From: Dendrobium chrysotoxum
Taxonomy: Eukaryota > Streptophyta > Magnoliopsida > Asparagales > Orchidaceae
Reading direction: 5' to 3'
DNA length: 64,000 nt
Assembly (NCBI GenBank): GCA_019925795.1
Contig: CM034298.1
Location: 23,613,556-23,677,555, forward strand
Every line of letters starts with the position of its first letter. Within the stretch, counting starts at the first letter, position 1. The notes below the pieces were generated by a model. That model saw nothing but the letters and a program-made list of their open reading frames with translations, was not told the DNA's origin and did no database searches. The translations under genes and the position numbers were made by a program. Positions 20,210 to 30,557 of the stretch are shown in pieces.

Positions 20210-23200
20210 GAGAGCAATTGGTACCTGGACAGCGGATGTTCTAGACACATGACTGGAGATGCAAATCCATTCATTTCGCTGGAGGCCAGGGCTGGAGGCA
20301 AGGTTACACTTGGAGATAACACCACTAGAAAGGTGGTAGGCACATGTATAATTGGTGATTCAAAGAATTTTATGATTGATAATGTTTTGCTTGTAGATGG
20401 ACTGAAACACAACTTGCTCAGCATCAGTCAACTTTGTGACAAGGGATACAGCATCAAATTCCTGCCCACTGACTGCATTTTAAGCTTGAATGATAAAGTT
20501 GTTTTGCAGGGGCAAAGGATCAACAACGTCTACAAGCTGGATGTAAGTTGCATTAAATCTGAGAATTCAATTTGCTTAAAAACTGCTGTTGATGAGCCTT
20601 GGTTGTGGCATAGGAGATTATGTCATGCCAGTATGAAAACCCTTAAGAGAGTCACCCAAAAGGACTTAGTTAGAGGTGTGCCCAAGCTTAAGTTCACTAA
20701 GGATCACCTGTGTGATGCCTGTCAGTTAGGGTAGTAAGTCCATTCCTCTTTTCACTCTGTTAAGGATATTAGCACCTCTAGACCTTTAGAACTTCTTCTT
20801 ATGGACCTCTTTGGACCCATTAGCACTGCCAGCTTAGGGGGAAAAGTATATGGATTTGTGATTGTAGATGACTACTTGAGGTTCACTTGGATTAATTTTT
20901 TGTCCCATAAATCTGAGTCATTTGATGAGTTTAAGTCCTTCTCCACTTAGATTCAGAGGAAGTTAGGTTGTGAGATCCTGACTATTTATAGTGATCATGG
21001 TGGAGAGTTTGAAAATGTGAAATTTGGAAGTCTTTGTGAGGATCATGGGATTAGTCACAATTTTTCAGCTCCTAGGACCCCTCAGCAGAACAGGGGTAGC
21101 TGAAAGGAAGAACAGGACCTTAGTGGAAGCCGCTAGAGCCATGCTTGCCGAGTACTCACTTTCAAAATACTTCTGGGCAGAAGTGGTGAACACTGCCTGT
21201 TTTGTGCTGAATAGGGTGAATGTGAGATCTAAACTGAACAAAACACCTTATGAGATCATTAAGGGTAGAACTCCAAACCTGTCCCACCTCCATATCTTTG
21301 GCTGTAAGGTTTTCATTCTGAATAACGGGAAATCATCCTTAGGAAAGTTTGACCCCAAATCTGAAGAAGGAGTGTTCTTAGGCTATTCTAGTGTTGGGAA
21401 ATCCTTTAGGGTTTTCAATGAAAGGACTTTGGTGGTGGAAGAAATAACTCATGTGGTGTTTGATGAATCTGATCCTAAGGTGACTAGAGTTGAGGAAGAA
21501 GAAGAGGTAGAGGAGATTACCCAAGTGATTGGAAATGCAAATCTGGAGGAGAGGGTAGAACCTCAAACCACATTACCTAGAGATTGGAGATATTCTTCGA
21601 GTCATCCTAAAGAAAATTGATCTTAGGAGACCCTTCTGAAGGTGTTAGGACTAGGCATGGACTTAGGAAGGAAGTAAACCATTCTGCCTTTATCTCAATG
21701 ACTGAACCCACCAACATCAATCAAGCCCTTTTGGATGAATTTTGGATCTTAGCTATACAGGAAGAATTGAATCAATTTATAAGGAATGATATTTGGGAGT
21801 TAGTAGAAAGACCTAGAAATCAAAGTATTATGGGAACCAAGTGGGTCATTAAGAATAAGATGAATGATTATGGTGTGGTGGTGAGAAATAAGACAAGATT
21901 AGTGGCTAAGGGGTATAATCAGATTGAAGGGATTAATTTTGAGGAGACCTTTTGCCCCTGTAGCTAGATTGGAAGCCATTCAAGTGCTACTAGCCTTTGC
22001 CTATAATAAGGGATTCAAGCTGTTTCAAATGGATGTCAAGAGTGCATTTTAAATGGGGTAATAAAAGAGGATGTTTTTGTAGAACAACCCCCAGGTTTTG
22101 AGAGTTCCCAATATCCAAATCATGTTTATAAATTAAAAAAAGCCTTGTATGGATTGAAACAGGCACCCAGAGCTTGGTATGAGAAGCTTAGCACATTCCT
22201 GTTAGAAAGAGAGTTTGTTAGGGGGAGCGTAGACACCACCCTTTTTCTGATGAGAATAGGGGATGACTTACTCATTATCCAGATCTATGTTGATGATATT
22301 ATTTTTGGATCTTCTGATAAATATTTATGTGATGAGTTTTCTAAAACAATGAGTAAGGAGTTTGAGATGAGTATGATGGGAGAATTATCCTACTTCTTGG
22401 GGTTTAGCATAAGGCAAACGGATGATGGAACCTTTCTCAATCTATCTAAATACACTAAGGATATTTTCAAGAAATATGAAATGGACAAAGCCAAGCTAAT
22501 CAATACTCCCATGAGCTCCTCTATTCAGTTAGATAAGGATTCAAGTGGAAAATCTGTTGATCAGAAGAAGTATAGAGGAATAATAGGATCACTGCTTTAC
22601 CTGACAGCTAGCCGACCTGATATCATGTTTAGTGTCTGTCTTTGTGCTAGGTTTCAGGCTGATCCTAAAGAGTCCCACCTAACTGCTGTTAAGAGAATTC
22701 TTAGATATCTTTTAGGGACCCCAAACCTAGGAATCTGGTACCCTAGGCCTATCACCTCTTTTGAGATCATTGGATATTCTGATTCTGACTTTGTGGGGTG
22801 TAGGGTGGATAGAAAGAGCACTTCTGGAACTTGTCAATTAATAGGATATTCTCTAGTCTCCTGGTCCAGTAGAAAATAGAACTCAGTTGCACTTTCCACA
22901 GCTGAAGCTGAGTATATTGCCTTAGGAAGTTGTGTGGCCCAAGTTCTTTGGTTAAAGCAACAAGTTTTGGACTTAGATTTACCTATTGGCACAATTTCTA
23001 TCCTGTGTGATAATACTAGTGCCATTTACATCTCTAAGAATCCAATCTAACATTCTATGACCAAACACATTGACATAAGGCATCGCTTCATTAGGGACCA
23101 TGTTACAAAAGGGAACATTGAGCTACATCATGTAGCAACTGAAAATCAGCTAGCTGACATATTCACTAAACCACTAGCCTTTGACTCTTTCAGCATTTTG

Positions 23201-23236
23201 AGAACCAGATTAGGAGTGATTGATATAAATGCTTGA
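20210..23236 (+). pseudogene. pol of SV-2, several frameshifts
   Basis: Protease WYLDSGCSRHMTGD (W at 20219) with intact DSG; pre-integrase zinc motif ending CDACQLG, followed by TAG-TAA at 20732-20737; integrase with YSDHGGEF and, after a +1 base near 21090, VAERKNRT. Further shifts lie near 21614, 21950 and 22050. RT 22145-22879 contains QIYVDDIIFGSS; TAG at 22877-22879 replaces the glutamine seen in SV-3. The RNase H tail runs to TGA 23234-23236 (LRTRLGVIDINA) with one more stop at 23048-23050. Pol lies in the -1 frame relative to gag, as in SV-3. Confidence 0.9.
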
Positions 23237-23271
23237 ATCTGATGACTGCTGATTTCTGATTGTTTCTGATT

Positions 23272-23276
23272 GTTAT
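23272..23276. repeat. Target-site duplication of SV-3, left
   Basis: GTTAT, repeated at 34764-34768. It proves that SV-3 inserted 36 bp after the end of the SV-2 pol. Confidence 0.95.
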
Positions 23277-23588
23277 TGTTTTGATTTGAGTGAATCGTTT
23301 TGTTCATGAGAATTCTAATCTAAGTATATGTTTTTGATGATTACAAAAGTTTATTGTTTGTCTAATTCATCTTCTAACATATATTTGAGTTTTTGTCTGT
23401 GTGTACTAAAGTATTTTTCAAGAAATTCACACTCAAGACTGTTGAAGACTTCAAGTTCACTTGTTCACTGTAAATGAAGTCTATAAATTTTTTTTTCTTT
23501 CTCTTGAGTCTGAGAGAGTGTGATTGTACGTTGGATAACTGTGCACACACACAATGGGGGAGTAAAAAGTTTAAATGTTTTTAAACTA

Positions 23589-24196
23589 ATCGTACAGGAC
23601 GAATTTATTTCGTACAGTATGATATGAAGAATATGTCCTCGAGGGAGAACCCATCAGACTAGAAATTTTTTCTAAGGCATGTTCGTACAGTATGAATAAC
23701 ATTCGTACATGAGTTTTTGCTGTACGAACAGCTCAAAATTGGGTTCGTCCAGAGGTTCGTATGGGATGAATGAATCGGACGAAGCTCACTGTTTGATTCG
23801 TCCAAGCGTTCGTACGGGATGAAGCGTTCGGACAATGCTTACTGACTTGATCGTCCAAGCATTCGTACGGGACGAAGCGTTCGGATGATGCTTACTGACT
23901 TGATCGTCCAAGGGTTCGTACGGGATGAAGCGTTCGGACGATGCTTACTGACTTGATCGTCCAAGCGTTCGTACGGGATGAAGCGTTCGGATGATGCTTA
24001 CTGACTTGATCATCCAAGCATTCGTACGGGACGAAGTGTTCGGACGAAGCTTGCTGACTTGATCGTCCAAGGGTTCGTACGGGATGAACTATGTGTACGA
24101 ACGGCTCTGATTTATTCGTCTGATGAGTCGTACAGGACGAATTATTCAATTCTTTGAACTATTCATACAGTACAATTGACGATCATACGGGATGAT
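23589..24196 (+). promoter_or_regulatory. U3 dyad array of SV-3 5' LTR
   Basis: Dyads of the family-B words: 23589-23603 (ATCGTAC-A-GGACGAA) and 23609-23623, 20 bp centre to centre; TTCGTAC-A-GTATGAA near 23681 followed by a half at the same phase; then the 53-bp array whose core is TTCGTAC-G-GGACGAA or its CG-to-TG form; last dyad 24182-24196 (ATCATAC-G-GGATGAT), 54 bp before the TATA-like box. The 3' LTR repeats the set at 33306-33913. Confidence 0.8.
23796..24085 (+). repeat. 53-bp tandem array in SV-3 5' LTR
   Basis: Five near-perfect copies and a partial sixth of a 53-bp unit. The unit begins GATCGTCCAAGCGTTCGTAC and ends TTACTGACTT, and contains the dyad TTCGTAC-G-GGATGAA plus a half-site TTCGGACGAT. 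Copies differ mainly at CG positions and in GCG/GGG/GCA before the core. The 3' LTR has the same array at 33513-33800. Confidence 0.9.
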
Positions 24197-24250
24197 CGGC
24201 GCAGTCTTAACTTGAAAATTCAGTTTTTGGACGGTTTTTCCTGTCCTAAG

Positions 24251-24258
24251 TATAAAAA
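24251..24258 (+). promoter_or_regulatory. TATA-like box of SV-3 LTR
   Basis: TATAAAAA in a CTAAGTATAAAAATGAC context, after the dyad array; repeated at 33968-33975 in the 3' LTR. Confidence 0.6.
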
Positions 24259-24487
24259 TGACTCAAAACTGTTTGGAGAAAAGATCCTTCTGTGAAAATT
24301 CTTTTGGGAAGTGAGAGGAGAGTGATTGGGAGAGTGTTTGGGAGTGATTTTTGAGAGATCTTTCAAGAGAAAATTGTGAGGAGATTCACAAGGTTATCCA
24401 ATTGTGAGAATTTCTTTTACTTGTTCTTCAAGCATCTTCCTAGTTCCTTGGAGACTTTTGCAAGAGCATTATTCGAAAGGATTTCGG

Positions 24488-24640
24488 TACTCTGCCGCAC
24501 TTGGAGAGTGAAAAGGATGATGGTTCTCTGCCACACTTGGAGAGTGAAAAGGATGACGGTTCTCTGCCACACTTGGAGACTGAAAAGGACGACGGTTATC
24601 TGTCGCACTTGGAGGGTAAAAAGGACACCGGTACTCTACC
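24488..24640 (+). repeat. 36-bp repeats in SV-3 leader
   Basis: Four copies and a partial fifth of a 36-bp unit beginning with a CTCTGCCGCACTTGGAGAGT-type sequence and continuing with GAAAAGGAYGAYGG, in the transcribed leader of the LTR. Because 36 is a multiple of 3, several frames stay open, which creates spurious ORFs on both strands. The 3' LTR copy is at 34203-34355. Confidence 0.85.
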
Positions 24641-25048
24641 GCACCGGGGTTGGTGGAAGAGAGTTTGTAAAGGCTTCTCCGCCTTGCTGTGGGGGTAAAA
24701 GGAGAGTCACTTGGTTTTAGTGCAATACCTAGAGAAGGGATCTCTAGGGAGTGGATGTAGGTCGTGTTTGACCGAACCACTATCAATTCTGGTGTTTTTT
24801 GTTCTCTATTTATTTTTCTGCATTTCTATTTTCTGCAGTTTATTCTCGTTGTGGTTGAATTTTTGTTTTAAAAGAAAGAGCAAAAAATTATCTTTGTTCG
24901 TACTGTACGAAGTTATATCGTACTGTACGATTAGCTTTTAAATTTTCCAAAATATCAAGAGTAATTTTAAAAAGAACCAATTCACCCCCCTCTTGGTTAG
25001 CCTAGGGACATTGAGCAATAGGTTTAACAACCTGTTTGCACTTTCAAG

Positions 25049-25060
25049 TGGTATCAGAGC
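25049..25060 (+). other. Primer binding site of SV-3
   Basis: TGGTATCAGAGC, 2 nt after the LTR; Met-initiator tRNA type. Confidence 0.9.
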
Positions 25061-25105
25061 GCTATTTCAAAATAACTGTTTTAAATATTGTTTAAAAATT
25101 CGATC

Positions 25106-26860
25106 ATGGCTAATTTTGGAAATAGAAATACTATGGAAGGATACTCGATCACTAGACCACTGTTATTTGATAATATTCCTTTTGATTTTTGGAAAACTCG
25201 CATGTCTACTTTTCTGCAATCACTTGACTATCGTATGTGGATGTTAGTTCAGGATGGTTATACTGAACCAACTAGGATTGTAGAAGGAATAAGAGTTCAA
25301 ACACCTTTTGTAAACTGGACTGTAGAAGAACGTGAACTAGCGCAACTGAATGCTAAGTGTTTGAATAGTTTCTTTTATGCTTTAAAATCGGAAGATTACA
25401 TGCGTGTGTCTACCTGTAAATCAGGAAAGGAAATTTGGGATAGACTTTACATCACATATGAAGGTACAAATGAAGTGAAATAAACTAGATTGAACATTCT
25501 CTTGCACGACTATGAACTTTTTCGCATGAAACAGAATGAATCAATCTCTGACATGTACACTCGCTTTACACACATAGCCACTTCATTGCATGCTTTAGGT
25601 AGGGAGTTAACAAATGCTAAGAAAGTTAACAAGATATTACGTTGTTTACCTCCTGCATATGATGCAAAGATAACTGCAATAATAGAATCTAAAGATTTGA
25701 ATATTTATTCTGTTGACAATCTTCTTGGATCACTAATTGCTTATGAGCAATCAGTGACTCAAAGACAGATTAATGCAGGTGAGAAGCGAAAGGAGAAGAA
25801 CATTGCTTTAAAGGTGGATGACTCTGAAAGTGATCAATCGCTACCTGAGGACGAAGAGGATATTGCCCTGATGACGAGGCAATTTAGAAGTTTCCTAAAA
25901 AGGAAGCAGAGAAGACGCCAGAATTGGAACAAGGGTAAGTTCCAGAAGAATGTCAAGGCTTCGAATGAAGTCATTTGCTATGAGTGCAGAAAGCTAGGTC
26001 ACATCAAGATAGATTGCCCCAATCTCAAAGGAAATCTTAACAAGGAGAAGACTGAGGAGAAACCAAAGGATAGAAGGGGTAAAAAGAGAGTACAACGAGC
26101 TTTCTGGGCGGACTCAGCTTCAGACACATCAGAAACAGCACCAGAAGAGGAAGTTACCAATTTGTGCTTAATGGCTGATAATCTCGACCATTCAGATGAG
26201 GATGAGGTATGTGATTTAAGCTATGAAGAATTATTTGAAGTTTCTGAACGCATACATTCTGTATAGAGGAAACTTAAGAAACTGCATGCTAAGTTAAATT
26301 TGGATTATATAGAGCTGCAAAAAGATTATGAGATCCTCAGAAAAGATCATGCATTAATTGATAGCAACCACATGACTTTGTTGGATGAGTATGATGATTT
26401 AAACAAGCAACACAATCTTTTAAAATCATCACATGCTAAACTTGAAAAAGATTTTAAGACTTTTATGGATGAATTGGATTCTAGAGAGCATGAGTTGAAA
26501 ATTGATAACTCGATTTTAGAAAGTGCCAATGCATATCTTGAAGTCCAGATTAAAGCACTTAAGGAAAATAAAATACCACCTAAGCTTGAAGAGTTTCATG
26601 AATCTTACCACAAGAACATTGACTTAAGATCTAAAAAGAAAATTTTTAGGAATAATAAATTAGTGAATCCCTTTCCATGGATAAAGTGTTTTTCTTGTGG
26701 TAGTTTAGGACATATTTCCCATACATGTACTTTGAAGTATAGAACACATTTAGTATGGAGACCTAAGGTGCAGAAACCACAGCATATCACACATGCATCT
26801 GGTTTAAAGTTGTCAAGAGGTGAACCCAAACTTGTTTGGGTTCCCAAGGCTAATGTTTGA
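25106..26860 (+). pseudogene. gag of SV-3, two nonsense codons
   Basis: A frame of 585 codons from ATG 25106 (MANFGNRNTMEGYSITRPLLF) to TGA 26858-26860. TAA at codon 126 (25481-25483) and TAG at codon 387 (26264-26266) are the only breaks; the first replaces the glutamine of the VKQSR motif in the other copies. Codons 1-250 are the copia Gag region; a first zinc knuckle CYECRKLGHIKIDC lies at about 291-304; an acidic linker follows; then a predicted coiled coil (LLDEYDDLNKQHNLLKSSHAKL) and a second knuckle CFSCGSLGHISHTC at about 528-541, both knuckles intact. Sirevirus Gags are known for an extended coiled-coil C-terminus. As it stands only a 125-residue fragment would be made. Confidence 0.9.
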
Positions 26861-26873
26861 TCATTTTGCAGAA
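26851..26873 (+). promoter_or_regulatory. gag-pol junction with acceptor-like motif
   Basis: The gag stop is followed by TGATCATTTTGCAG; pol is in the -1 frame and is open only from 26854. SV-1 has TGATGATTTTGTAG and SV-2 TGATATTTTTGTAG at the same place, SV-5 a diverged TGATTGAAATTATAG. The pyrimidine-rich tract ending in AG resembles a 3' splice site. How Pol is expressed cannot be decided from sequence alone. Confidence 0.35.
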
Positions 26874-29800
26874 ACACTCTCATAGAAGACCTGGTGAGAG
26901 TATTTGGTACCTGGACAGCGGATACTCAAAGCATATGACTGGAGATACAAGTCAATTTATATCGCTAGAAGCCACGAATGGAGGCAAGGTGACGCTTGGA
27001 GATAATACCACCAAGAGAGTGGTAGGTATAGGTATAATTGGAAATTCAGAAAATTTTGTTATTGAGAATGTACTATTAGTTGATGGTTTGAAACACAATC
27101 TGTTGAGTATTAGTCAATTATGTGACAAGGGATATCATATTAAATTTTTACCTACAAGTTGTGTTATTAGTCTAAATGGAACTGTTGTTTTGAATGGTGA
27201 TAGGGTAAATAATGTTTACATGCTAGATTTTAATTCTGTTAAAGCATCTACTGCCTTGTGTCTGAAAACTGTATCTGATGAATCATGGTTGTGGCATAGA
27301 AGGCTTTGTCATGCTAGCATGAATAATCTTAGGAAAATCACTCAAAAGCAACCGGTTAGAGGAGTACCCAAATTGGATTTTACTAAAGATCACTTATGTG
27401 ATGCATGTCAACTAGGAAAACAAGTGAGATCCTCATTCAATTCTATGAAGGAAATTAGGACTAGCAAGCGCCTAGAAATTCTTCACATGGATTTATTTGG
27501 ACCTGTTAGTACCTTAAATTTAGGAGGAAAAAGATTTAGGTATGTTATTGAGGATGACTATACTAGATTCACCTGGATTAGATTTTTGAATCATAAGAGT
27601 GAATCATTTGATGAGTTTAGAGATTTTGCCACTTGGATTCAGAGAAAACTTGGTTTTGAAATAGTTAGTATCCAAAGTGATCATGGGGGAGAATTTGAAA
27701 ATAAAATGTTTAATTATTTTTGCAAATCTCTTGGAATTGAACACAACTTCTCAGCACCGAGAACACCTCAACAGAATGGAGTTGTAGAAAGAAAGAACAG
27801 GACATTAGTGGAAACTGCTAGGGCCATGTTGGCAGAATATTCACTTCCTAAATATTTTTGGGCTGAAGCAGTTAGCACCGCATGTTATGTATTGAATAGG
27901 GTGTACATAAGGTCTAAATTGGATAAGACACCCTATGAACTTCTTAAAGGTAGAAGTCCCAACCTCTCACATCTACATATTTTTGGATGTAAAGTGTTCA
28001 TTCATAATAATGATAAAACTCTTCTAGGAAAATTTGATCCGAAAGCAGATGAAGGAATCTTTCTAGGATACTCAAGTGTTGGAAAATCCTATAGAGTTTT
28101 TAACAAGAAAACATTGGTAGTTGAAGAGACCACACATGTTGTTTTTAATGAATCTTATGATAGTAAAGGGTCTAAGATGGATGAAGATGAGGTTGAGGTG
28201 ATAAATCAAAAGCTTGAAAATCAAAAAGTTGAAGATAAGGTTGAAAAAGAAGAGGAAAACCAATTGCCTAGAGAATGGAAATTTGTAAGGAGTCATCCAA
28301 AAGAATTGATTTTAGGTGAACCAAGTGAAGGAGTTAGGACTAGGCATGGATTGAGAAAAGAAGTGAATCATTCAGCATTTATTTCAATGATAGAACCCAC
28401 AAACATAGAACAAGCACTTTTGGATAAATTTTGGATATTGGCCATGCAAGAGGAGTTGAATCAATTCAAGAGAAATGATGTTTGGAAATTAATTGAAAGG
28501 CCAAAAGATCAAAGTGTAGTTGGGACTAAGTGGGTATTCAAAAATAAGATGAATGATTCAGGAGTAATTGTTAGAAATAAGGCTAGATTAGTAGCTAAGG
28601 GGTATAATCAAATTGAAGGAATTGATTTTGAGGAGACAATTGCCCCTGTAGCAAGACTTGAAGCAATAAGAGTTTTGTTAGCCTTTGCCTATTTTAAAGA
28701 TTTTAAATTGTACCAAATAGATGTTAAAAGTGCCTTTCTAAATGGGGTGATAGAAGAGGATGTGTATGTTGAACAACCTCAAGGTTTTGAAAATTCTAAA
28801 TACCCTAATCATATTTTCAAATTGAAAAAGGCATTATATGGACTAAAACAGGCACCTAGAGCATGGTACGAGAGGTTGAGCACTTTCTTGTTAAATCGAT
28901 CATTTGTTAAAGGAAGTGTGGACACCATTTTGTTGATGAAAAGATTTGAAAATGAAATACTCATTGTACAAATATATGTGGATGATATCATCTTTGGATC
29001 AACTGATAAAGCTTTATGTGATGAATTTTCAAAAATAATGAGTAGTGAATTTGAGAAGAGTTTGATGGGTGATTTGACTTATTTTCTTGGCTTTAGCAAA
29101 AAGCAAAATGAGGAAGGGACTTTTCTTTGTCAATCTAAATATGTTAGGGAAATCCTCAAAAAGTATGAAATGGATAATGCTAAACCAGTCACTACACCCA
29201 TGAGTTCCTCAGTCCTATTAGATAAGGATCCAAAGGGAAAATCTATTGATCAAAAGAATTTTAGAGGAATAATTAGATCTTTGCTTTATTTGACTGCTAG
29301 CAGACTTGACATTATGTTTAGTGTTTGCTTATGTGCTAGATTTCAAGCTGATCCAAAAGAATCACATTTGAGAGCAGTAAAAAGGATCTTAAGATATCTT
29401 TTGGGAACTCAAAATTTAGGAATTTGGTATCCTAAGAACAGTTCTTCTTTTGATATAATTGGATACTCAGATTCAGATTTTGCAGGCTGTAGGGTGGATA
29501 GGAAAAGTACTTCTGGAACATGTCAGTTCATTGGAAATTCATTAGTATCTTGGTCCAGTAGAAAACAAAATTCAGTAGCACTTTCTACAGCTGAAACAGA
29601 GTACATTGCCTTAGGGAGTTGTGTAGCAAAGGTACTTTGGTTGAAACAACAATTGAGTGACTTAGGATTAGTAGTAGGCACCATTCCAATATTTTGTGAC
29701 AACACTAGTGCCATTTGCATTTCAAAGAATCCTATTCAACATTCTAGAACCAAGCATATTAACATAAGGCATCATTTCATAAGAGATCATGTAGCGAAAA

Positions 29801-29925
29801 GTGAAATTGAACTACATCATGTGGCTACTAAAGATCAGCTTGCAGATATTTTCACAAAACCCTTAGCCTTTGACATATTTAGCATGTTGAGGACAAGGCT
29901 AGGTGTGATAGATCTAAATGCTTGA
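26857..29925 (+). CDS. Intact Pol polyprotein of SV-3 (Ty1/copia)
   Basis: 1022 residues, stop TGA 29923-29925; no ATG near the start, so it is presumably made as part of a Gag-Pol product or from another start. Domains in order: aspartic protease, WYLDSGYSKHMTGD with catalytic D20-S-G; pre-integrase zinc region, WHRRLCH near 146 and CDAC near 181; integrase core with D in HMDLFGP (about 212), D in SDHGGEF (about 275) and E in VVERKNRT (about 311); RT with KLYQIDVKSAFLNG and QIYVDDIIFGS (catalytic DD about 709); RNase H with STAETEYIALGS and CDNTSAICISKN; C-terminal DIFTKPL. Protease-integrase-RT-RNase H order defines Ty1/copia. It acts in the cytoplasmic particle and the nucleus to copy and insert the element. 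Substitutions such as IIRSLL for IIGSLL may still impair it. Confidence 0.92.
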   Translation: MIILQKHSHRRPGESIWYLDSGYSKHMTGDTSQFISLEATNGGKVTLGDNTTKRVVGIGIIGNSENFVIENVLLVDGLKHNLLSISQLCDKGYHIKFLPTSCVISLNGTVVLNGDRVNNVYMLDFNSVKASTALCLKTVSDESWLWHRRLCHASMNNLRKITQKQPVRGVPKLDFTKDHLCDACQLGKQVRSSFNSMKEIRTSKRLEILHMDLFGPVSTLNLGGKRFRYVIEDDYTRFTWIRFLNHKSESFDEFRDFATWIQRKLGFEIVSIQSDHGGEFENKMFNYFCKSLGIEHNFSAPRTPQQNGVVERKNRTLVETARAMLAEYSLPKYFWAEAVSTACYVLNRVYIRSKLDKTPYELLKGRSPNLSHLHIFGCKVFIHNNDKTLLGKFDPKADEGIFLGYSSVGKSYRVFNKKTLVVEETTHVVFNESYDSKGSKMDEDEVEVINQKLENQKVEDKVEKEEENQLPREWKFVRSHPKELILGEPSEGVRTRHGLRKEVNHSAFISMIEPTNIEQALLDKFWILAMQEELNQFKRNDVWKLIERPKDQSVVGTKWVFKNKMNDSGVIVRNKARLVAKGYNQIEGIDFEETIAPVARLEAIRVLLAFAYFKDFKLYQIDVKSAFLNGVIEEDVYVEQPQGFENSKYPNHIFKLKKALYGLKQAPRAWYERLSTFLLNRSFVKGSVDTILLMKRFENEILIVQIYVDDIIFGSTDKALCDEFSKIMSSEFEKSLMGDLTYFLGFSKKQNEEGTFLCQSKYVREILKKYEMDNAKPVTTPMSSSVLLDKDPKGKSIDQKNFRGIIRSLLYLTASRLDIMFSVCLCARFQADPKESHLRAVKRILRYLLGTQNLGIWYPKNSSSFDIIGYSDSDFAGCRVDRKSTSGTCQFIGNSLVSWSSRKQNSVALSTAETEYIALGSCVAKVLWLKQQLSDLGLVVGTIPIFCDNTSAICISKNPIQHSRTKHINIRHHFIRDHVAKSEIELHHVATKDQLADIFTKPLAFDIFSMLRTRLGVIDLNA

Positions 29926-30103
29926 TTAAAATTTTCTGCAAATGTATTTCTATTTGTTTTGTATTTGTTAGTTTGTTCGTTGATTTGTTTTCATTATTAT
30001 ATTTTATGTTTCTTGATTAAATCCTGTATTATGTTTTTGTTTGTTCCTTATTTGAATGTTGAAAGGCTGCAAGTTTTTGAAGTGTTGGGGTTTTTAGTTC
30101 TAT

Positions 30104-30476
30104 TCGTACTGTACGATATGTCATCGTACCCACATTTCGTTTGTACGAACGGATAGGAAACACGGTTAGGAGCAGTTATTATTGGCGATCGTACGTACGA
30201 ATACGTCATTCATCTGTACGATCCATGTGTCATTTCGTGTAAGGGACGAACCTAATCGTCTTCTGAACGACCTTTAATTTTTTGATCGTCCCGGACGAAC
30301 ACGTAATCATCTGTACGATCAGGAAGTCAAAAATCCTGTATGAAAGGATGCCTCGGGACGACCAGTTTATGAAAAACTATTTCATTTTGATTGTTTTCGT
30401 TCGTCTCGGATGAATTTTCATTCGTCCCGGATGAATCGAGGATAGTCTTGTACGAATGTTATTCGTACAGTACGAT
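30104..30476 (+). promoter_or_regulatory. Internal dyad array upstream of SV-3 ORF3
   Basis: Dyads with family-B words: TTCGTAC-T-GTACGAT near 30104; ATCGTCC-C-GGACGAA followed after 6 bp by ATCATCTGTACGAT near 30285-30320; TTCGTCT-C-GGATGAA and TTCGTCC-C-GGATGAA separated by 6 bp near 30400-30435; last dyad TTCGTAC-A-GTACGAT at 30462-30476. It lies between pol and ORF3, outside any LTR. Confidence 0.8.
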
Positions 30477-30489
30477 TTTAGGTTTTTTC

Positions 30490-30497
30490 TATATAAA
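30490..30497 (+). promoter_or_regulatory. TATA box ahead of SV-3 ORF3
   Basis: CTATATAAAGG, beginning 13 nt after the last dyad (30476) and 68 nt before the ORF3 ATG (30558). SV-4 and SV-5 have the same 13-nt spacing. The element thus seems to have a second promoter for ORF3; this is inference, since no transcript data are at hand. Confidence 0.6.
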
Positions 30498-30557
30498 GGT
30501 GGGTCATTTTCTTTCATTTCACCATCTATCTAGAAACCTTTAGAGCCTTGAGAGAAA

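Larger units (their letters stand above)
23277..25046 (+). repeat. SV-3 5' LTR
   Basis: TGTTTTGATTTGAG to CACTTTCA, 1770 bp. Order: dyads from 23589; a 53-bp tandem array 23796-24085; TATA-like box 24251-24258; 36-bp leader repeats 24488-24640; the GTGGATGTAGGTCGTGTT block near 24751; a run of 6 C at 24985-24990. Confidence 0.95.

Noticed and set aside
23796..24085. CRISPR-like array of repeats and spacers
   Set aside because: The 53-bp units are contiguous copies with no unique spacers, they sit in both LTRs of a plant retrotransposon, and there are no cas genes.
23892..24149. Minus-strand 85-codon ORF, with a twin at 33609-33866
   Set aside because: It is the translation of the LTR 53-bp tandem array; both copies exist because the LTR is duplicated.
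24376..24786. Several overlapping ORFs on both strands (also 34111-34502)
   Set aside because: They arise from the 36-bp leader repeat, whose period keeps all frames open; no conserved protein is implied.
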